From contig QANT01006852.1 of the NCBI GenBank assembly GCA_003254885.1, positions 20,519-84,518 on the forward strand: 64,000 nucleotides of DNA, given 5' to 3'. This stretch comes from Purshia tridentata. Lineage: Eukaryota; Streptophyta; Magnoliopsida; Rosales; Rosaceae. Positions 35,419-47,022 of the stretch are shown here, in pieces; positions within the stretch are counted from its first letter, which is position 1, and each line of letters opens with the position of its first letter. Position numbers and translations under genes: made by a program. The notes beneath the pieces were generated by a model. It saw nothing but the letters and a program-made list of their open reading frames with translations. It did no database searches and was not told the origin of the DNA.

Positions 35419-37341
35419 ATGATAACGGTACTTCCTTGTTCATCATCTCTATTACCCTCTCTCCTCGCCTTTATCTTCAATTCCAGAAGTTTCCTCAAGT
35501 TCCATCAAATTCAAAACCCAAAATGTATGCACAAACTCTTGACCCAGAAAAGGTTTCACAATGCTCTTCTTCCTCAGTCCTCTATCCATTCTCACACACG
35601 TCAAAATCCACACGCTCTTCTTTCAACTCTAATTTCTGCTATAACTTCTTCCTCTTCCATCTCCTATTGCCGAGCAATTCACGCCTGCGTAATCAAATCC
35701 TTTGATTATAGTGATGGGTTCATTGGCGATCAGCTGGTTTCTCGTTATACCAAATTGGGCTTTGACGAAGATGCAGGAAACTTGTTCGATGAATTGCCCA
35801 ACAAGGACTTGGTCTCGTGGAATTCTCTAATTTCCGGGTTTTCGCGAAAAGGGTATGTGGATAAATGCTTGAATGCATTTTTTAAAATGAAGTTTGAAGT
35901 GGGAATAGAACCCAATGAAGTTACACTTATATCTATAATCTCAGCTTGTACTAGTAGGGGAGCTGTTGATGAAGGCAAGTACATTCATGGATTTGCACTG
36001 AAATTGGGTTTGTTGTGGGAAGCTAAGGTTGTTAATTCTCTAATTAATTTGTATGGAAAGTCAGGCTATTTGGATGCAGTTTGTCGATTAGTTGAGACTA
36101 TGCCGATATGCAATGTAGTATCATGGAATTTAATGATTGCAATACATGCTCAAAATGGAACTGCGGCAGACGGAGTGGGTTATTTTAATCTCATGAGAAG
36201 GGCTGGAATTAATCCTGATTATGTCACTGTGGTGACTGTGCTTCACGCTTGTGAGAATTTAGGTTTAAGGAAACTAGTAGAGAGCGTCCACGGTTTAATT
36301 ATCAACTTTGGTCTCAATGCAAATGTCACGGTTGCAACAGGACTGCTAGATTTGTATGCGAAGTTGGGGAGATTAAATTATTCACTTAAGGTGTTCGGGG
36401 AGGTAATTAATCCGGACAAAGTAGCTTGGACTGCGATGCTTGCAGGCTATGCTGTGCATGGGTATGGAAGAGAAGCAACGGAGCTCTTTGAAATCATGGT
36501 TAACGCAGGTGTGAAGCCTGATCACGTCACCTTCACTCATTTGTTAAGTGCTTGTAGCCATTCAGGGCTTGTCAAGGAGGGGAAGAATTACTTCAACATC
36601 ATGTCTGAAGTTTATGGAGTTGAGCCTAGGTTGGATCACTATTCATGCATGGTTGATCTTCTGGGTCGCTCTGGGCTTCTGAATGATGCTTACGAGCTGA
36701 TTAGACGTATGCCAATGGAGCCAAACTCTGGCGTATGGGGGGCTCTTTTGGGTGCTTGTAGGGTTTATGGTAACATTGAACTTGGGAAGGAAGTTGCTGA
36801 GAGATTATTTGCTTTAGACCCATCAGATTCCAGAAACTATATAATGCTATCAAATATGTACTCTGCAGCTGGTTTATGGGGAAATGCTTCAAAGGTGAGG
36901 GCTTTGATGAAGGAGAAAGGTCTCGTGAGAAATCCTGGATGCAGTTTTATCGAATACAGAAATAAAGTTCATTGCTTTGTAGTGGGCGACCAATCGCACC
37001 CGGAGTCAGAGAAGATATATACCAAGTTGGAAGAAGTGATAGGAAAGATCCGGGAAGCTGGTTTTGTGTCTAAAACGGAATTTGTTTTACATGATGTTGA
37101 ACAGGTGGTGAAAGAAGATATGATCAGTAAGCACAGTGAGAAATTAGCCATTGCGTTTGGCCTTTTGGTGACTAGTGCTGGCATGCCAATAATAATTACG
37201 AAGAACCTTAGAATCTGTGGTGACTGCCACAGCACTGCAAAATTGATATCATTGATTGAGAAGCGAACCATCATAATTCGAGATCCTAAGCGGTTCCACC
37301 ATTTTGCCAATGGCATATGTTCTTGTGGTGATTATTGGTAA
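35419..37341 (+). CDS. DYW-class PPR protein, orthologue of Arabidopsis At5g40410
   Basis: An intronless gene for 640 residues. The N-terminus is Ser- and hydrophobic-rich without acidic residues, consistent with an organelle-targeting peptide. A second in-frame ATG at 35527 (residue 37) would give a length closer to the Arabidopsis protein. From about residue 95 run P-, L- and S-type pentatricopeptide motifs with signatures such as DLVSWNSLISGF, NEVTLISIISAC and DHVTFTHLLSACSHSGLV. E and E+ motifs follow, and the protein ends in a full DYW domain with the deaminase-like HSEK zinc/Glu motif, CGDCH and the terminal tripeptide DYW. This class binds organellar RNA and directs C-to-U editing (family knowledge). 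The similarity to At5g40410 is recalled from its distinctive sequence, not searched. The frame is intact, so it should be functional. Confidence 0.93.
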   Translation: MITVLPCSSSLLPSLLAFIFNSRSFLKFHQIQNPKCMHKLLTQKRFHNALLPQSSIHSHTRQNPHALLSTLISAITSSSSISYCRAIHACVIKSFDYSDGFIGDQLVSRYTKLGFDEDAGNLFDELPNKDLVSWNSLISGFSRKGYVDKCLNAFFKMKFEVGIEPNEVTLISIISACTSRGAVDEGKYIHGFALKLGLLWEAKVVNSLINLYGKSGYLDAVCRLVETMPICNVVSWNLMIAIHAQNGTAADGVGYFNLMRRAGINPDYVTVVTVLHACENLGLRKLVESVHGLIINFGLNANVTVATGLLDLYAKLGRLNYSLKVFGEVINPDKVAWTAMLAGYAVHGYGREATELFEIMVNAGVKPDHVTFTHLLSACSHSGLVKEGKNYFNIMSEVYGVEPRLDHYSCMVDLLGRSGLLNDAYELIRRMPMEPNSGVWGALLGACRVYGNIELGKEVAERLFALDPSDSRNYIMLSNMYSAAGLWGNASKVRALMKEKGLVRNPGCSFIEYRNKVHCFVVGDQSHPESEKIYTKLEEVIGKIREAGFVSKTEFVLHDVEQVVKEDMISKHSEKLAIAFGLLVTSAGMPIIITKNLRICGDCHSTAKLISLIEKRTIIIRDPKRFHHFANGICSCGDYW

Positions 37342-37379
37342 GTAATGGTAATCCTGCATTAGTTTATGATGGTTCTGCA

Positions 37380-37550
37380 CATGATAGTGGCTGTTTGGCG
37401 CAAGTCTTTTTTTTTTCTTTATTTGTCTATGCTTATTTGAATAGATTGGAATAGACATGATAGCGGCTATTTGGTATAAGTCCTTTTGTCTTTATTTGTC
37501 TATCCTTATTGGAATAGATTGGAATAGACATGATAACGGCTGCATGGCAT
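37380..37550. repeat. Tandem repeat after the PPR gene (73-76-bp unit)
   Basis: CATGATAGYGGCT occurs at 37380 and 37456, with a partial third copy (CATGATAACGGCT) at 37529. Each full unit contains TTTATTTGTCTAT and ends GAATAGATTGGAATAGA. It lies just after the stop codon, probably in the 3' untranslated region. Confidence 0.75.
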
Positions 37551-37999
37551 AATTCATGGGAATGCATTTGGTTGGAAACCACATCACCAGTAAGATCTTG
37601 GAATGGTTGTATGCTCATTTTTTATTTTTTACTCTTTTGAGTTTGGTTGCCCATAACATATCAGTTAATAGTTCAAATCTGTTCAACTAAAAGATAGTTT
37701 TACTCTTCATAACGTTAAGTAGAAGGTAGCTAACTTTAAGCAAAACCATTTTGAACCAATACACTCTTTTCTCATGAATGGTTATGGATGACATAAGTTC
37801 ATTTTTGCATTCTGAATCTGGGTTGGATCAGGTTTAATCTTTAACCCTGTAACCCACAAGTTTATTTCTGCAAATACTCTTTCGGTATCTCTTTTCCTAC
37901 AAGTTCATCTTGAGAGAAATATTAGATTGCAAATAAAACAGTTAATTGGACTGTTGTAAGATTTCTCATTTCACTGTCAATTGAGATGCACCCCTACTA

Positions 38000-38365
38000 G
38001 TTATTATTTTTGCTCCTTGTAACATACTTCTTTTTTCACTTTGTCTCTTGAAACTTAAATCCTCACTTTATTCCTCGAACTTTACACCCTCAACTCTATC
38101 TATTATCTCGAGTTTAGAGCTCTATTTTGAGTGATTTTTATATGGTTATAAAAAAGAGATTTATAACTTCAAAATGAGTATAAGATTGCTGATTTTGGTG
38201 GAGGTTTGATGAGTTAAAATTCGGGCCAAAGTTGAGATAAAAACTGGACAAATGGATGAAGTTGAGTTCCAGAAGGCAAAGTGAGCCGATTTACTCTTGT
38301 GATACAAAGTTCGTGAGCAAAGTGGAAGGATTTAATTTTTAGGAGGCACAGTAAAAAAATAACCT
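38000..38365. mobile_element. Foldback element family B, copy 1
   Basis: The left arm begins TTATTATTTTTGCTCCTTGT and the right arm ends in AAAAAAATAAC. The arms share inverted blocks such as CTTAAATCCTCACTTT / GTGGAAGGATTTAATTTTT and CTCGAACTTTACA / AAAGTTCGTGAG. A partial inverted copy lies at 39270-39555. Confidence 0.6.
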
Positions 38366-38374
38366 CAAAATAGA

Positions 38375-38775
38375 GTAAATAATCATTTTCCCTAGACTAT
38401 TACATTTGTATTAGTTTAGTCCTTAGACTTCTAATTTAGAAAATTAAGGACTCTAACTTTTTTAATTTTGCCAGTTGAGGAATTTTCTGTCAATTTACAC
38501 ATTTTTCATCTAAATTTAGTGAGAAATGAAGGAGGGGAAAATGATGCATGAGGAAAAAATAGTAAAGTCTAAATGAAAGGAACCATTTTGCCCTTAAAAA
38601 GGATTTTATATAGTGCTATAAAAACATAAATTTGGATGAAAAATATATGAATTGATGGAAATGTCCTTAATTGACAAAATTGAAAAATTCAGAGTCCTTA
38701 ATTTTCCGAATTAAAAGTCTGGGAACCAAACTGATGCAATTATAATAATTTGGAGACCAAAATGATTATTTACCC
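38375..38775. mobile_element. Foldback MITE, about 400 bp
   Basis: Long inverted arms: GTAAATAATCATTTT at 38375 pairs with AAAATGATTATTTAC ending at 38773, AAAATTAAGGACTCT at about 38441 pairs with AGAGTCCTTAATTTT at 38691, and further pairing continues toward the centre (TTTTTCATCTAAATTTA against its inverse). It begins only about 10 bases after the preceding foldback element. Confidence 0.75.
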
Positions 38776-39269
38776 CTGAAAATATAACTAGCTAGATAGA
38801 ATCTCGTGTCAATGTTAGGGTTTTTACTGCATCTTCCTTTTTCTCTTGTATGATGTGCAATTGTTTGCTCCAATGCTTTGCTTTTTTTTCCTTTTTTCTT
38901 TTTGATTTATAGGAAACGTTTTCCTACGTGGTTAATGTTGTAGGTACCAGTAATTATAAGAATCTAATGATTGGTGTCAAGTTCATCACTACAAGACGAG
39001 GTCCTTTGAGAACACTGGAAATTTTTTTTCTCAAGCATATTCTCTGTATCTGCATAGCACGTTTTAGGAATTTCTACATAGTGAGGATATGTTATAGAGA
39101 ATAGAGCCTTTAGCCCTCTTAAGTTCTTGCAGGGAGATGTGAAGATGATATAGAGTTGGTTTCTGTGGCATTTTGACATTCTTCAAGAAATAGTTGTTCT
39201 TTATTTTGCAATGATTCTTATAAACAAGTACCACTGCAATTTAGAGAACAAACATATTATTAAAAGGCT

Positions 39270-39555
39270 TATTCGCATAAATACCTCTTGAAACTAACAT
39301 TTTTTCACTGTCCTTTTAAAGTTGAATCCTTCCATATTGCCCCCTGAACTTTACAAATGATTTTCAATAGTCAAGTTTGGACAACTTCATTTATTAGTTC
39401 AGTTTTTATTTTAATTTTGCCCAATTTTTGACCCATCAAACTTCTACTAAATTCAGCAATCTTATATCGTTTTGAAGCTATACATTTCCTCTTTACAATC
39501 ATATGAAGATCATTTAAAAAGAAACTCTAAAACTCCAGATAATGGATTTACAATA
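39270..39555 (-). mobile_element. Foldback element family B, copy 2 (partial, inverted)
   Basis: Its reverse complement matches about 38085-38360 over the blocks ATAAGATTGCTGA, AGGTTTGATG and GGCAATATGGAAGGATT. It lacks the counterpart of the first 85 bases of copy 1. Confidence 0.6.
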
Positions 39556-39599
39556 GAAACTTGCTAAACCTAGCATACTATTAACCTCAAATTAAGCAA

Positions 39600-40330
39600 T
39601 TAAATCACTAAATTAAACTAAGCATGTTTAATTAATAAATAAATTTTACTTAACTAAAATTAAAGCCTAAAAGTAAATAATACTTATTAGAACACTTACT
39701 TGGTTGTCGACCTTCTTAGTTAAACCTTTGGACTCCTCCTCCTAGGAATTTCTCTCCAAAAGAACAACTTTTAGACTATGGGAATTTTATTCCCTTGTTG
39801 GTATGTCTCTTCTTGAGAGGGAGCAACTCAAATTTCACTTAGTGATACAAGTGAAAATGAAGAACAAGGGTCCTTATTTATAGGCTAGTGTAGAGGGTCC
39901 AAAAAAGATGTAAGTTTTCAATGTAGGATAAAATGCACTAAAGTGCCAAAACAATGTGGGACGAATTAGGTCAGCAGGTCGATCTAGAGAGAAAATAGGT
40001 AGGTCGGCCCAGATAAGAAGCATGCGGGTCCAGGGGACCTAGTTTCTATAGTGACCGATTCCTTAAGGAAGCAACAGTCTAGATCATTTGTCTTTAATGA
40101 TCTCCAATTGCTGAGATTAAAACGTTTGGTGTGATTCGGTGTGGCGCATTCTACAGCTCATGAGCTCACTTGCTCAGTGCCTTAAGGCGCCATGTCAATG
40201 CACTTAACCAATGATAGCGCACTATGTCAGCGCATGTCAGTCCAATCAGCAATTTAATTCTTTTTCCTATTTTTTATTTTCTTCAAACTTCGTAAATTCA
40301 CCAAAAATAATTCGAGACTCCACATAATTT
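39600..40330 (-). other. Possible solo LTR on the minus strand
   Basis: On the minus strand a TATA box (CCTATAAATAAGG, 39872-39884) is followed by a leader-like stretch containing CACTTGTATCACTAAGTGAA. Upstream is GC-richer sequence with repeated RGGTCGRYC words. No primer-binding site or second copy was found, so borders are only approximate. Confidence 0.35.
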
Positions 40331-40799
40331 TTCAAAAAATCCTACAAACTCGTCTCGAGTACTAATTCTCTAATACATGTTCCAAAGATTTGAAAAGTCA
40401 TGCTCGCTTTAAATATTTTATGATTATGACTTTTATTATTGGGTTACCATTTGCCATTTACCAAACAAAAGATCTACATTTAACATATCTACCAGTTGGA
40501 TTTGTGAATAAATTTCCATCTATGACTCCATGCTAGTTGTGAAACATTTCTTTAGGTTTCCGAAAATGGCCCTTATGGCTGATTTCTATTTTTGTCTCAT
40601 ATAAGCTAATCAGATTGTATCACTATCACATTAGGAAATCATAATGGTACGGGAAGAGTTTAGAATACTTATTTGGAGAAAAGAAAAGGATGTTACATAT
40701 GAAGGATTATTGTCATCCTCACTAAATGTCCATAAATGAGATAATATAACCTATCCCTTTCTTTAAAAGGAATGTTTTTGGATTTTTTTTTTTGTTTTG

Positions 40800-40990
40800 A
40801 GAAAATAATTTATAGAAAATTGCATTTAAATTAATAAAATATTTCAATATTATATAATGGTCAATGTAAATTTTATTTTTTTTCATAAAGATCAATAAAT
40901 TTAAAAATTATATCCCACTTTAGTCGCTAAACCCAATTTTATTTTGGTCAATAGTGAAAAATTTTATTGAGTTATTTGTAATTAACTCAA
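40800..40990 (-). mobile_element. MITE family A, copy 3
   Basis: Reverse complement of the family seen at 9408: it contains AAATTATATCCCACTTTAGT and AATAAAATATTTCAATATTA, and ends ATTGAGTTATTTGTAATTAA. No coding capacity. Confidence 0.6.
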
Positions 40991-41283
40991 CAATTTAACA
41001 GGATTATATTATCATCTCATTAATAATAAGCTTATATTTTTCTTAAAGTGAGATAATAAAGCCTATCTTTGTTCCTTTGAAAGGACAATTTTGTGGGCAT
41101 TTAATGATTATTATTACTGGGGCTTGTAGCTTTGGTGAAAGCTAATGAGCATTTATCTAATTAATTCAAATCTGATTTTTGCACTTTAGCTACACATAAA
41201 TGTGCATCTTATTATATAACGGTGAATTGCACATACATGTTATGCGGACTGTTACATAAAATTGTTTTTCTCCACTTGGCCAT

Positions 41284-41320
41284 NNNNNNNNNNNNNNNNN
41301 NNNNNNNNNNNNNNNNNNNN
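41284..41320. other. Assembly gap (37 N)
   Basis: A run of N followed directly by about 15 A, so a homopolymer probably broke the assembly here. The open frame that crosses it is an artefact. Confidence 0.95.
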
Positions 41321-41728
41321 AAAAAAAAAAAAAAAGCCTTTCAGCGAAAAAAACCCTAAAATAAAGTTATTATCTCATGTATACACATTTAATAATCCCT
41401 TTTCTTCTTCTAACGCTTATGTGTTTTCTGAAATTTTCATTAACCAATTAATTAGCTCATAAAAGCCTGGTTTATATAGTAGCACTACCATTATGATTTC
41501 CAAATATGCATGGGACAATCTGGATCAGCTTATATAAAAGTTTGAAACTGAATGTAAATTATCTCTGTTTGTAACCCAATAGTCATGTAATCCCAAAGGA
41601 AATTGTTTCTAGCAAGATAAATAAATAATTACCCATACATATTTGATATATGTTATACATTCTTATTCATATTTCACCTCACCACTGTGTCTTTACCTTA
41701 AGAATTTCTTATAACCCAACTTCTCAAC

Positions 41729-43063
41729 ATGGCAGAGAAAAATACTAATTCATGCAAAGAAATTGTGTTGAAAGTATTAATGCATTGTGAAGGATGTGAA
41801 AGTAGGATTTCCAAATGCCTGAAAGGTTTTGAAGGTATCTATCTAACCCTTTGATGTGCATATATTTGATATTATATCTAGCATGCAAATGTATATTATT
41901 TTATTTTATTTTTCCATTTAATTGGTTAATTAGGTGTTGAAGATGTTGTGGTTGATTACCCAAATCATAGAGTGGTTGTGAAGGGGAGAAAGGCAGATCC
42001 ATTAAAGGTTTTGGAGAGAGTACAAAAGAAGTGTAGTAGAAATGCTGAACTCATATCTCCAAAACCAAAACCAAAACCAGAAGAAGAAGACAGAGACAAA
42101 AAGGAGCCGGAAAATAAAGAAAAGGTATGTTATAACAATTAACCACTGACTTCTTCCCTACTTATATTATCTTCAAGAACAAACTATTTAATTTTTTTTA
42201 TACGATTATATTATCTTCAAGAATAAATGAATTAGTTTTTGTACGGTGTACTATTATTTTCATTTGCTCATGAGTAATGTCATGCATTGTCTTACTTGTG
42301 TATTGTAAATTTTAGGCTCAGCCTCAGGTAAAGGTTGTGGTGCTCAAAACGTTGATGCATTGTGAAGGCTGTGCAAATGATATCAAGAAAGTCTTGGAGA
42401 AAGTGAAAGGTAAATATTTATTTGTGGTTCTATAATAACGTCCTAAAGATATTGATCTAAGTTGAGAACTTTAACCTGAGGATGAAGCTCCTATAATTCG
42501 AATAACTTATTATATAAACTTCTTTAAATATTAATCTTTGAAAAATTAGCTAAATAAAAATTGTTCAACGTATTTTTTATCCAAAATATCCATTTTTTTA
42601 TGTTCTGTACAACATTTTTGTTTTTTGTTTTTTTTTTGTTCATAATAATTTGGTATTAATTATAAAATTAATAAATTATCTGCCATAATCATTATTCATA
42701 AAACATGACTCTTGAAATTTTTATTTGGGTATTAATGACCAAGGAAAATTTGCCTATTTGATAGGTGTTTTCAATGTAGAAGCAAATATGGAGAGCTCAA
42801 TCGTGACAGTGAGGGGAGTAGTTGATCCACCAAAGCTCCCTGAATATATCAAGAGACAACTAGGAAAGCATGCTGAGATTGTGAAGCAAGAAGGAGGTAA
42901 AGGGCAATTCAAGGACAAGTGCAATAAGAATAATAATAAGAAGAAGAAATACCCAGAAGGAGGGGAAAATATGTTCCAATATCCTCCTCAATATTCAGTT
43001 CAATATTTGTACCCCTGTCAAAAGTTTTGTGACGACAATCCTTTTGCATGTTCCATAATGTAA
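41729..43063 (+). CDS. Heavy-metal-associated isoprenylated plant protein (HIPP), two HMA domains
   Basis: Four exons: 41729-41834, 41934-42124, 42316-42409 and 42765-43063, all with GT-AG borders, giving 229 residues. Each HMA domain carries the metal-binding MHCEGC motif: MHCEGCESRISKCLKG in exon 1 (domain about residues 10-70) and MHCEGCANDIKKVLEKV in exon 3 (domain about residues 103-165). The linker is Lys/Pro/Glu-rich (SPKPKPKPEEEDRDKK). The tail is basic, then Tyr/Pro-rich, and ends CSIM, a CaaX box for farnesylation that would anchor the protein to membranes. Family members bind or deliver Cu, Zn or Cd and act in metal balance and stress responses. Each domain is split by an intron at the equivalent Gly codon, a sign of ancient duplication of the domain. 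Confidence 0.92.
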
Positions 43064-43851
43064 AAAACTTTAAGCTTGTAATTATTGTGGTGGGTGAATT
43101 TAGGCAAAGTTCAATTTATTCTAGTGAGACTTTGTCCATTGTTCCTCTCACTTAGGCTTCTTTTGGATTAGAATATCAAAACACCAATTTAGCCAATTAT
43201 GTAGAATTTTGGGGACTATTACCTTCACTCATCAACATAATAAAGAAAAAAAATCTTCAGTGTCAAGTAATAGGAAATCGATTCCTCTCTTAGAGGCAGA
43301 AACTTAATTAAGAACAATAACAGCTTATGCAACTCAAGGTACCAATATCAGTTTATGATAATATGGAATATCCAAAAACGGAAATATCAAGTACAGAGGT
43401 TCATTGAACCAGTCCAAATTACACATAATTCACCTCTCTTCGGAGAAAATGATTGCATGCCAAATTAATGTACTTACCAATTTTCCAATTCAGTTTTTCC
43501 CTTTCCTTTTCTTTTCCCAGAGTAATGTAAGATGGGACCTTGTATATAAATCTCATATAACCAAAACGTTGAGATTTTGTATTTCCAATGGCAGGCATGA
43601 AAAACACACCAGACATTCTGATAGAAACTATAAATCATACCAGGCAATAGGAAAAGTGAAAAGTGAGTACCCTAGTAGAAATTTATGTCTGCATTATACA
43701 CAAACTTGTGCAAAAGGTTTTTTAACTTAAAAGTTGATACATAGAAGACACAAACGTGTAAATACTAAGCAAGACATAAGAACTTAGTAGTTTTAGCACG
43801 GCTCATGGACAAAGTATCTTCTTTTTCTATATATTTCACAAGAAGAATTTT
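43064..43851. other. Intergenic between convergent genes
   Basis: The HIPP gene and the minus-strand ATI-like gene end toward each other here. Short open frames on both strands show no recognisable domain; the space presumably holds the two 3' untranslated regions. Confidence 0.45.
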
Positions 43852-46800
43852 CTATCTCAGACTCATTACAGGCCATGGATTTACCCCAGCAGCTGGCAGT
43901 GAAGGTCGTATTATAGGAACCCGCCTCACCACTGAAAATGCTTCATTGAGACGCACAGCACGACTCATGAATTGAGAGACCTTCTGCAAAAAATTGTTCA
44001 GTAAATATGCCAGGTCCGCCACCTCAAGATATTTTGCAAAACAGAAGCAAAGTGTACATGTGCATAGCCACATAACTCATAGGACAAAGTATAAGTAAAT
44101 AAAATTCTACCACAAAACACAATAGAATTTAGAAAAGAAATCAATGCAAAAATTCTCTTTCCTGAGATGCACATGAGACTGATATCACTGTCTTCACTTA
44201 TGGATTTCTGTCTTTTAACAAAGTAAATACAGTAGACAAGATGTCCAACAATTAAAAGATCCTACCCAAAAGGATTTTAGTTCTTGTAAAAATCCACCAA
44301 CTTAACTACCGAACTTGTGATTACTAATAATACTGGAAATCTATTTACTCAAAATGGATTCCAGGTACTCAGGACAAAAATTCTGCAAAAATGAATATGC
44401 CCTTTCTTGCCAAGGGAAAAAAAGTCTAGAATTTCATGTCTATTATGAAAGAAATAACCATTACAAGGTAACCTCGACCTTTTTACTAATCTGAAATGGT
44501 ATAGAATACAATGCATAAACTTCTTAATAGTGTATTTATTTTTAATTTTATTTTCTTGGCCCTCCTGGCTTATAAATTATATATTTATGTCTTAAGCAAG
44601 ATGCCAAAGAAAACAAATACTATGAGCATTTTTTAACTTTTAAATTATTAGTCGATAAAAATTGTGGATAGAGTCTCAAGCCAATGGGTGGGATTCAAAT
44701 TTAGTCGATAGCAACTCAAGCAGAGGTCCTTGGAAAGTCATCTCACATGGTACTAGCTCTTTTTCTTCTACTCTATGTTCTTTTGTGGTGAATGGGAAGG
44801 AGAATAAAGTTTGGGAGGACAACTGGATTGGAGAATCACCCATGTGTTCATTATTCTCTTCTTCTCATAATGGTTTCATAGCTAGAATGTCTGTTTCTTC
44901 TTCTTTCCTGTTTGGTAGGAATTTCCAGTTCCTAAAAAATGGAATGATTTGAAAGTGAGTTTTCTTGCCTTCTTGATCGAAAAAATCTCTTTACATCTGT
45001 TGAGGTTGGATAAACGGAATTTGAAATTGAATCTTTGGGTTTATTTTCTTGTAAATCTTATTATAATTGATCGATTAATGGTTTCTTCCTGATTTAAATT
45101 CCTCCATGATTTGGAGGGCATGTCTTCTAAGGTACAACTTCTTGCTTGGATTATTGCATGGGGAAGGGTAAGCACTTGTGATCTCATCCAAAGAAGGCTA
45201 TTGGAGTATCATGTGCAAAAAGGTCTAAAAGCAAGGTTGAATTGGGAATTCCTTCTTCATGTGTTTCTTTGTTCATTGAGAATCATTGTGGGATTGGTGG
45301 AGAGAAATATGTGACTGTTATATGAAAATGCATTGTGATTGGCTTTTTTTGGGGTTGTTTGACTGGAAAAGAAATGGGAGGACTTTTTAGAATAAAAGTG
45401 GTGAAGAGTTGGACTCCTTGTGGGATTAGAATTCGATTTTAAACATCTTTGTGGGTTCATCTGAATATCAAGGTATTATCATACTGATAGGGTATCTGAT
45501 GTTTCTTGAAATTATTGTGTTCCTTTAGTCATTGATGTTAGTTGTATGTAAATTTTCGATATTCTGATAACTTTGATTGCTTGCTCTCCTCTATTGTGCC
45601 TTTGACTATTTTAATTCGTATTAATAAAATATTCTCAGTTTCTTATTCAATACATAAAAGAGAAAAAAAAAGGTAATACCAGAAAGTAAAACATAAACAT
45701 GTTAGTTTTAATAATGTTGCACAATACAAAAAATTAACAGAGGAAGGTGAATAGAATGTTTTGATTGTCAATCACAGACCAATCACAGACCATATGATAG
45801 TTTTCAAGATTTTGACTCAACTATTCATAAGAGCTGCAAAAAGCTTTGGATTGCAACTTAACACATTTCAACTAAATAGGAAACACGATTGAATGATCAG
45901 ATGTAAAAATCTTCATCACAACAAATATGAGCTTTAATTGAAATATCAAGCCATGAAGTATATATTAAATGTCTACTTATATATTCTGAATGCATGCATA
46001 TTTAGCTTTCGAATAACATGGGGTAAAGAAAATTATCATTAAGAAATGAATAGCAATTTTTTTTGGTAAGTAGCTGATAATAAATTGCAATAACTGACCT
46101 TATCATCCAGAGTAACCTTGAGCTGCAAGCTCTGGCTCTTTCGCTTCATCTTATACAATCTCCGCCCCAAGAAAACTAAACCCATTACCGCTGCGGCCAC
46201 GGAGAAGGACCAAACAGGGCTTACCTTGAAAACACAATACTTCAAGACCTCAAATGGAACCTTCCACCACATGATTGTCCTCTTCGCAACCTCACCACCC
46301 GATTTCTCCTCCCTTTTCACTTCTTCAACTGCAACACTCTGACTCTCAGCTGATTGTCTATCTGCTGAATCCTTGTTCAACTCATTTCCACCATCCAAAT
46401 CACTAACACCCATCTCACTGTCCTTCTCAACCTTCTCAACTTGCACAGACACCAGACTGTCTCCGCCTGAATCGGACCAGAACTTGCCCGAATCCTTATC
46501 AACGCTTCTGACTTCCCCAATTTCTTCAAAACTCACCTGGCTTTCGTCATCCAATCCACCAACTTTACTCTCAGCCGACCCAAATTTCCCCAAATTTATA
46601 TCCACAGCCTCCATTTCTCCAGTCCCTTCAAAAACCACTTGGCTTTTCTCATTTCCCGCAAAACCCAATTCGTTTTTCACCTCAAAATCATTACTCTTAC
46701 GTTCATCAGACCGATCACTACCCGAATCAGACCAGAACTCACCCGGTTCTTTACCACCATAGCGATTCTCCGAACCCGGGTCAATCCAACTCGGGTTGTC

Positions 46801-47022
46801 GGACTCAACCGAACCCTCTTCGCTGACAGACTTAGCATATCCATACTTCCCCTGACTTTCCAAAGAGAAGTAATCAGGCCTGATCATACCCTCGGCGTCA
46901 CCGTCAATTCCCTCTAAGTTGTTTCTAGGACTTTCAGCCGAGTCGGCTGAGTTGACCAGGGCAGAGTCCGAGCTATGGACCACCTCCCAGTCATGCAACT
47001 CACCAAGTTCTCCTCCTTCCAT
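43852..47022 (-). CDS. ATG8-interacting protein (ATI)-like membrane protein
   Basis: Two exons, 46099-47022 and 43852-43983, joined in phase 0 across a 2.1-kb intron, giving 351 residues. The N-terminus contains DWEVV (Trp12), which fits the ATG8-interacting motif W-x-x-L/I/V. A long acidic, Ser-rich middle contains an internal repeat (SQVVFEGTGEMEAVD... and SQVSFEEIGEVRSVD...). One membrane helix follows at about residues 270-287 (VWSFSVAAAVMGLVFLG), then a basic stretch and LQLK. The short last exon encodes a conserved tail (RRVPIIRPSLPAAGVNPWP). The W-x-x-V start plus the AAAVxGLVxLG helix and LQLK resemble plant ATI proteins, which link ER or plastid material to autophagy. The family call is by recall; an uncharacterised single-pass protein is the alternative. 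The second exon's acceptor is a CAGAAG pair, so one Lys may be optional. Confidence 0.7.
44640..45675 (+). mobile_element. 5'-truncated L1-type LINE in the ATI-like intron, antisense to the gene
   Basis: The frame at 45111-45314 contains SKVQLLAWIIAWGRVSTCDL, the start of the zinc-binding RVT-associated domain at the C-terminus of plant L1 reverse transcriptases. Upstream, VNGKENKVWEDNWIGESP matches the preceding region of the same proteins. The 3' part ends TTAATAAAATATTCTCAG and then an A-rich tail (about 45658-45672). Several stops break the frame. The 5' border and target duplication are not resolved. A related copy is at 49398. Confidence 0.75.

Noticed and set aside
41262-41462. Open frame across the N gap
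   Set aside because: It exists only because N codons are read through; artefact of the gap.
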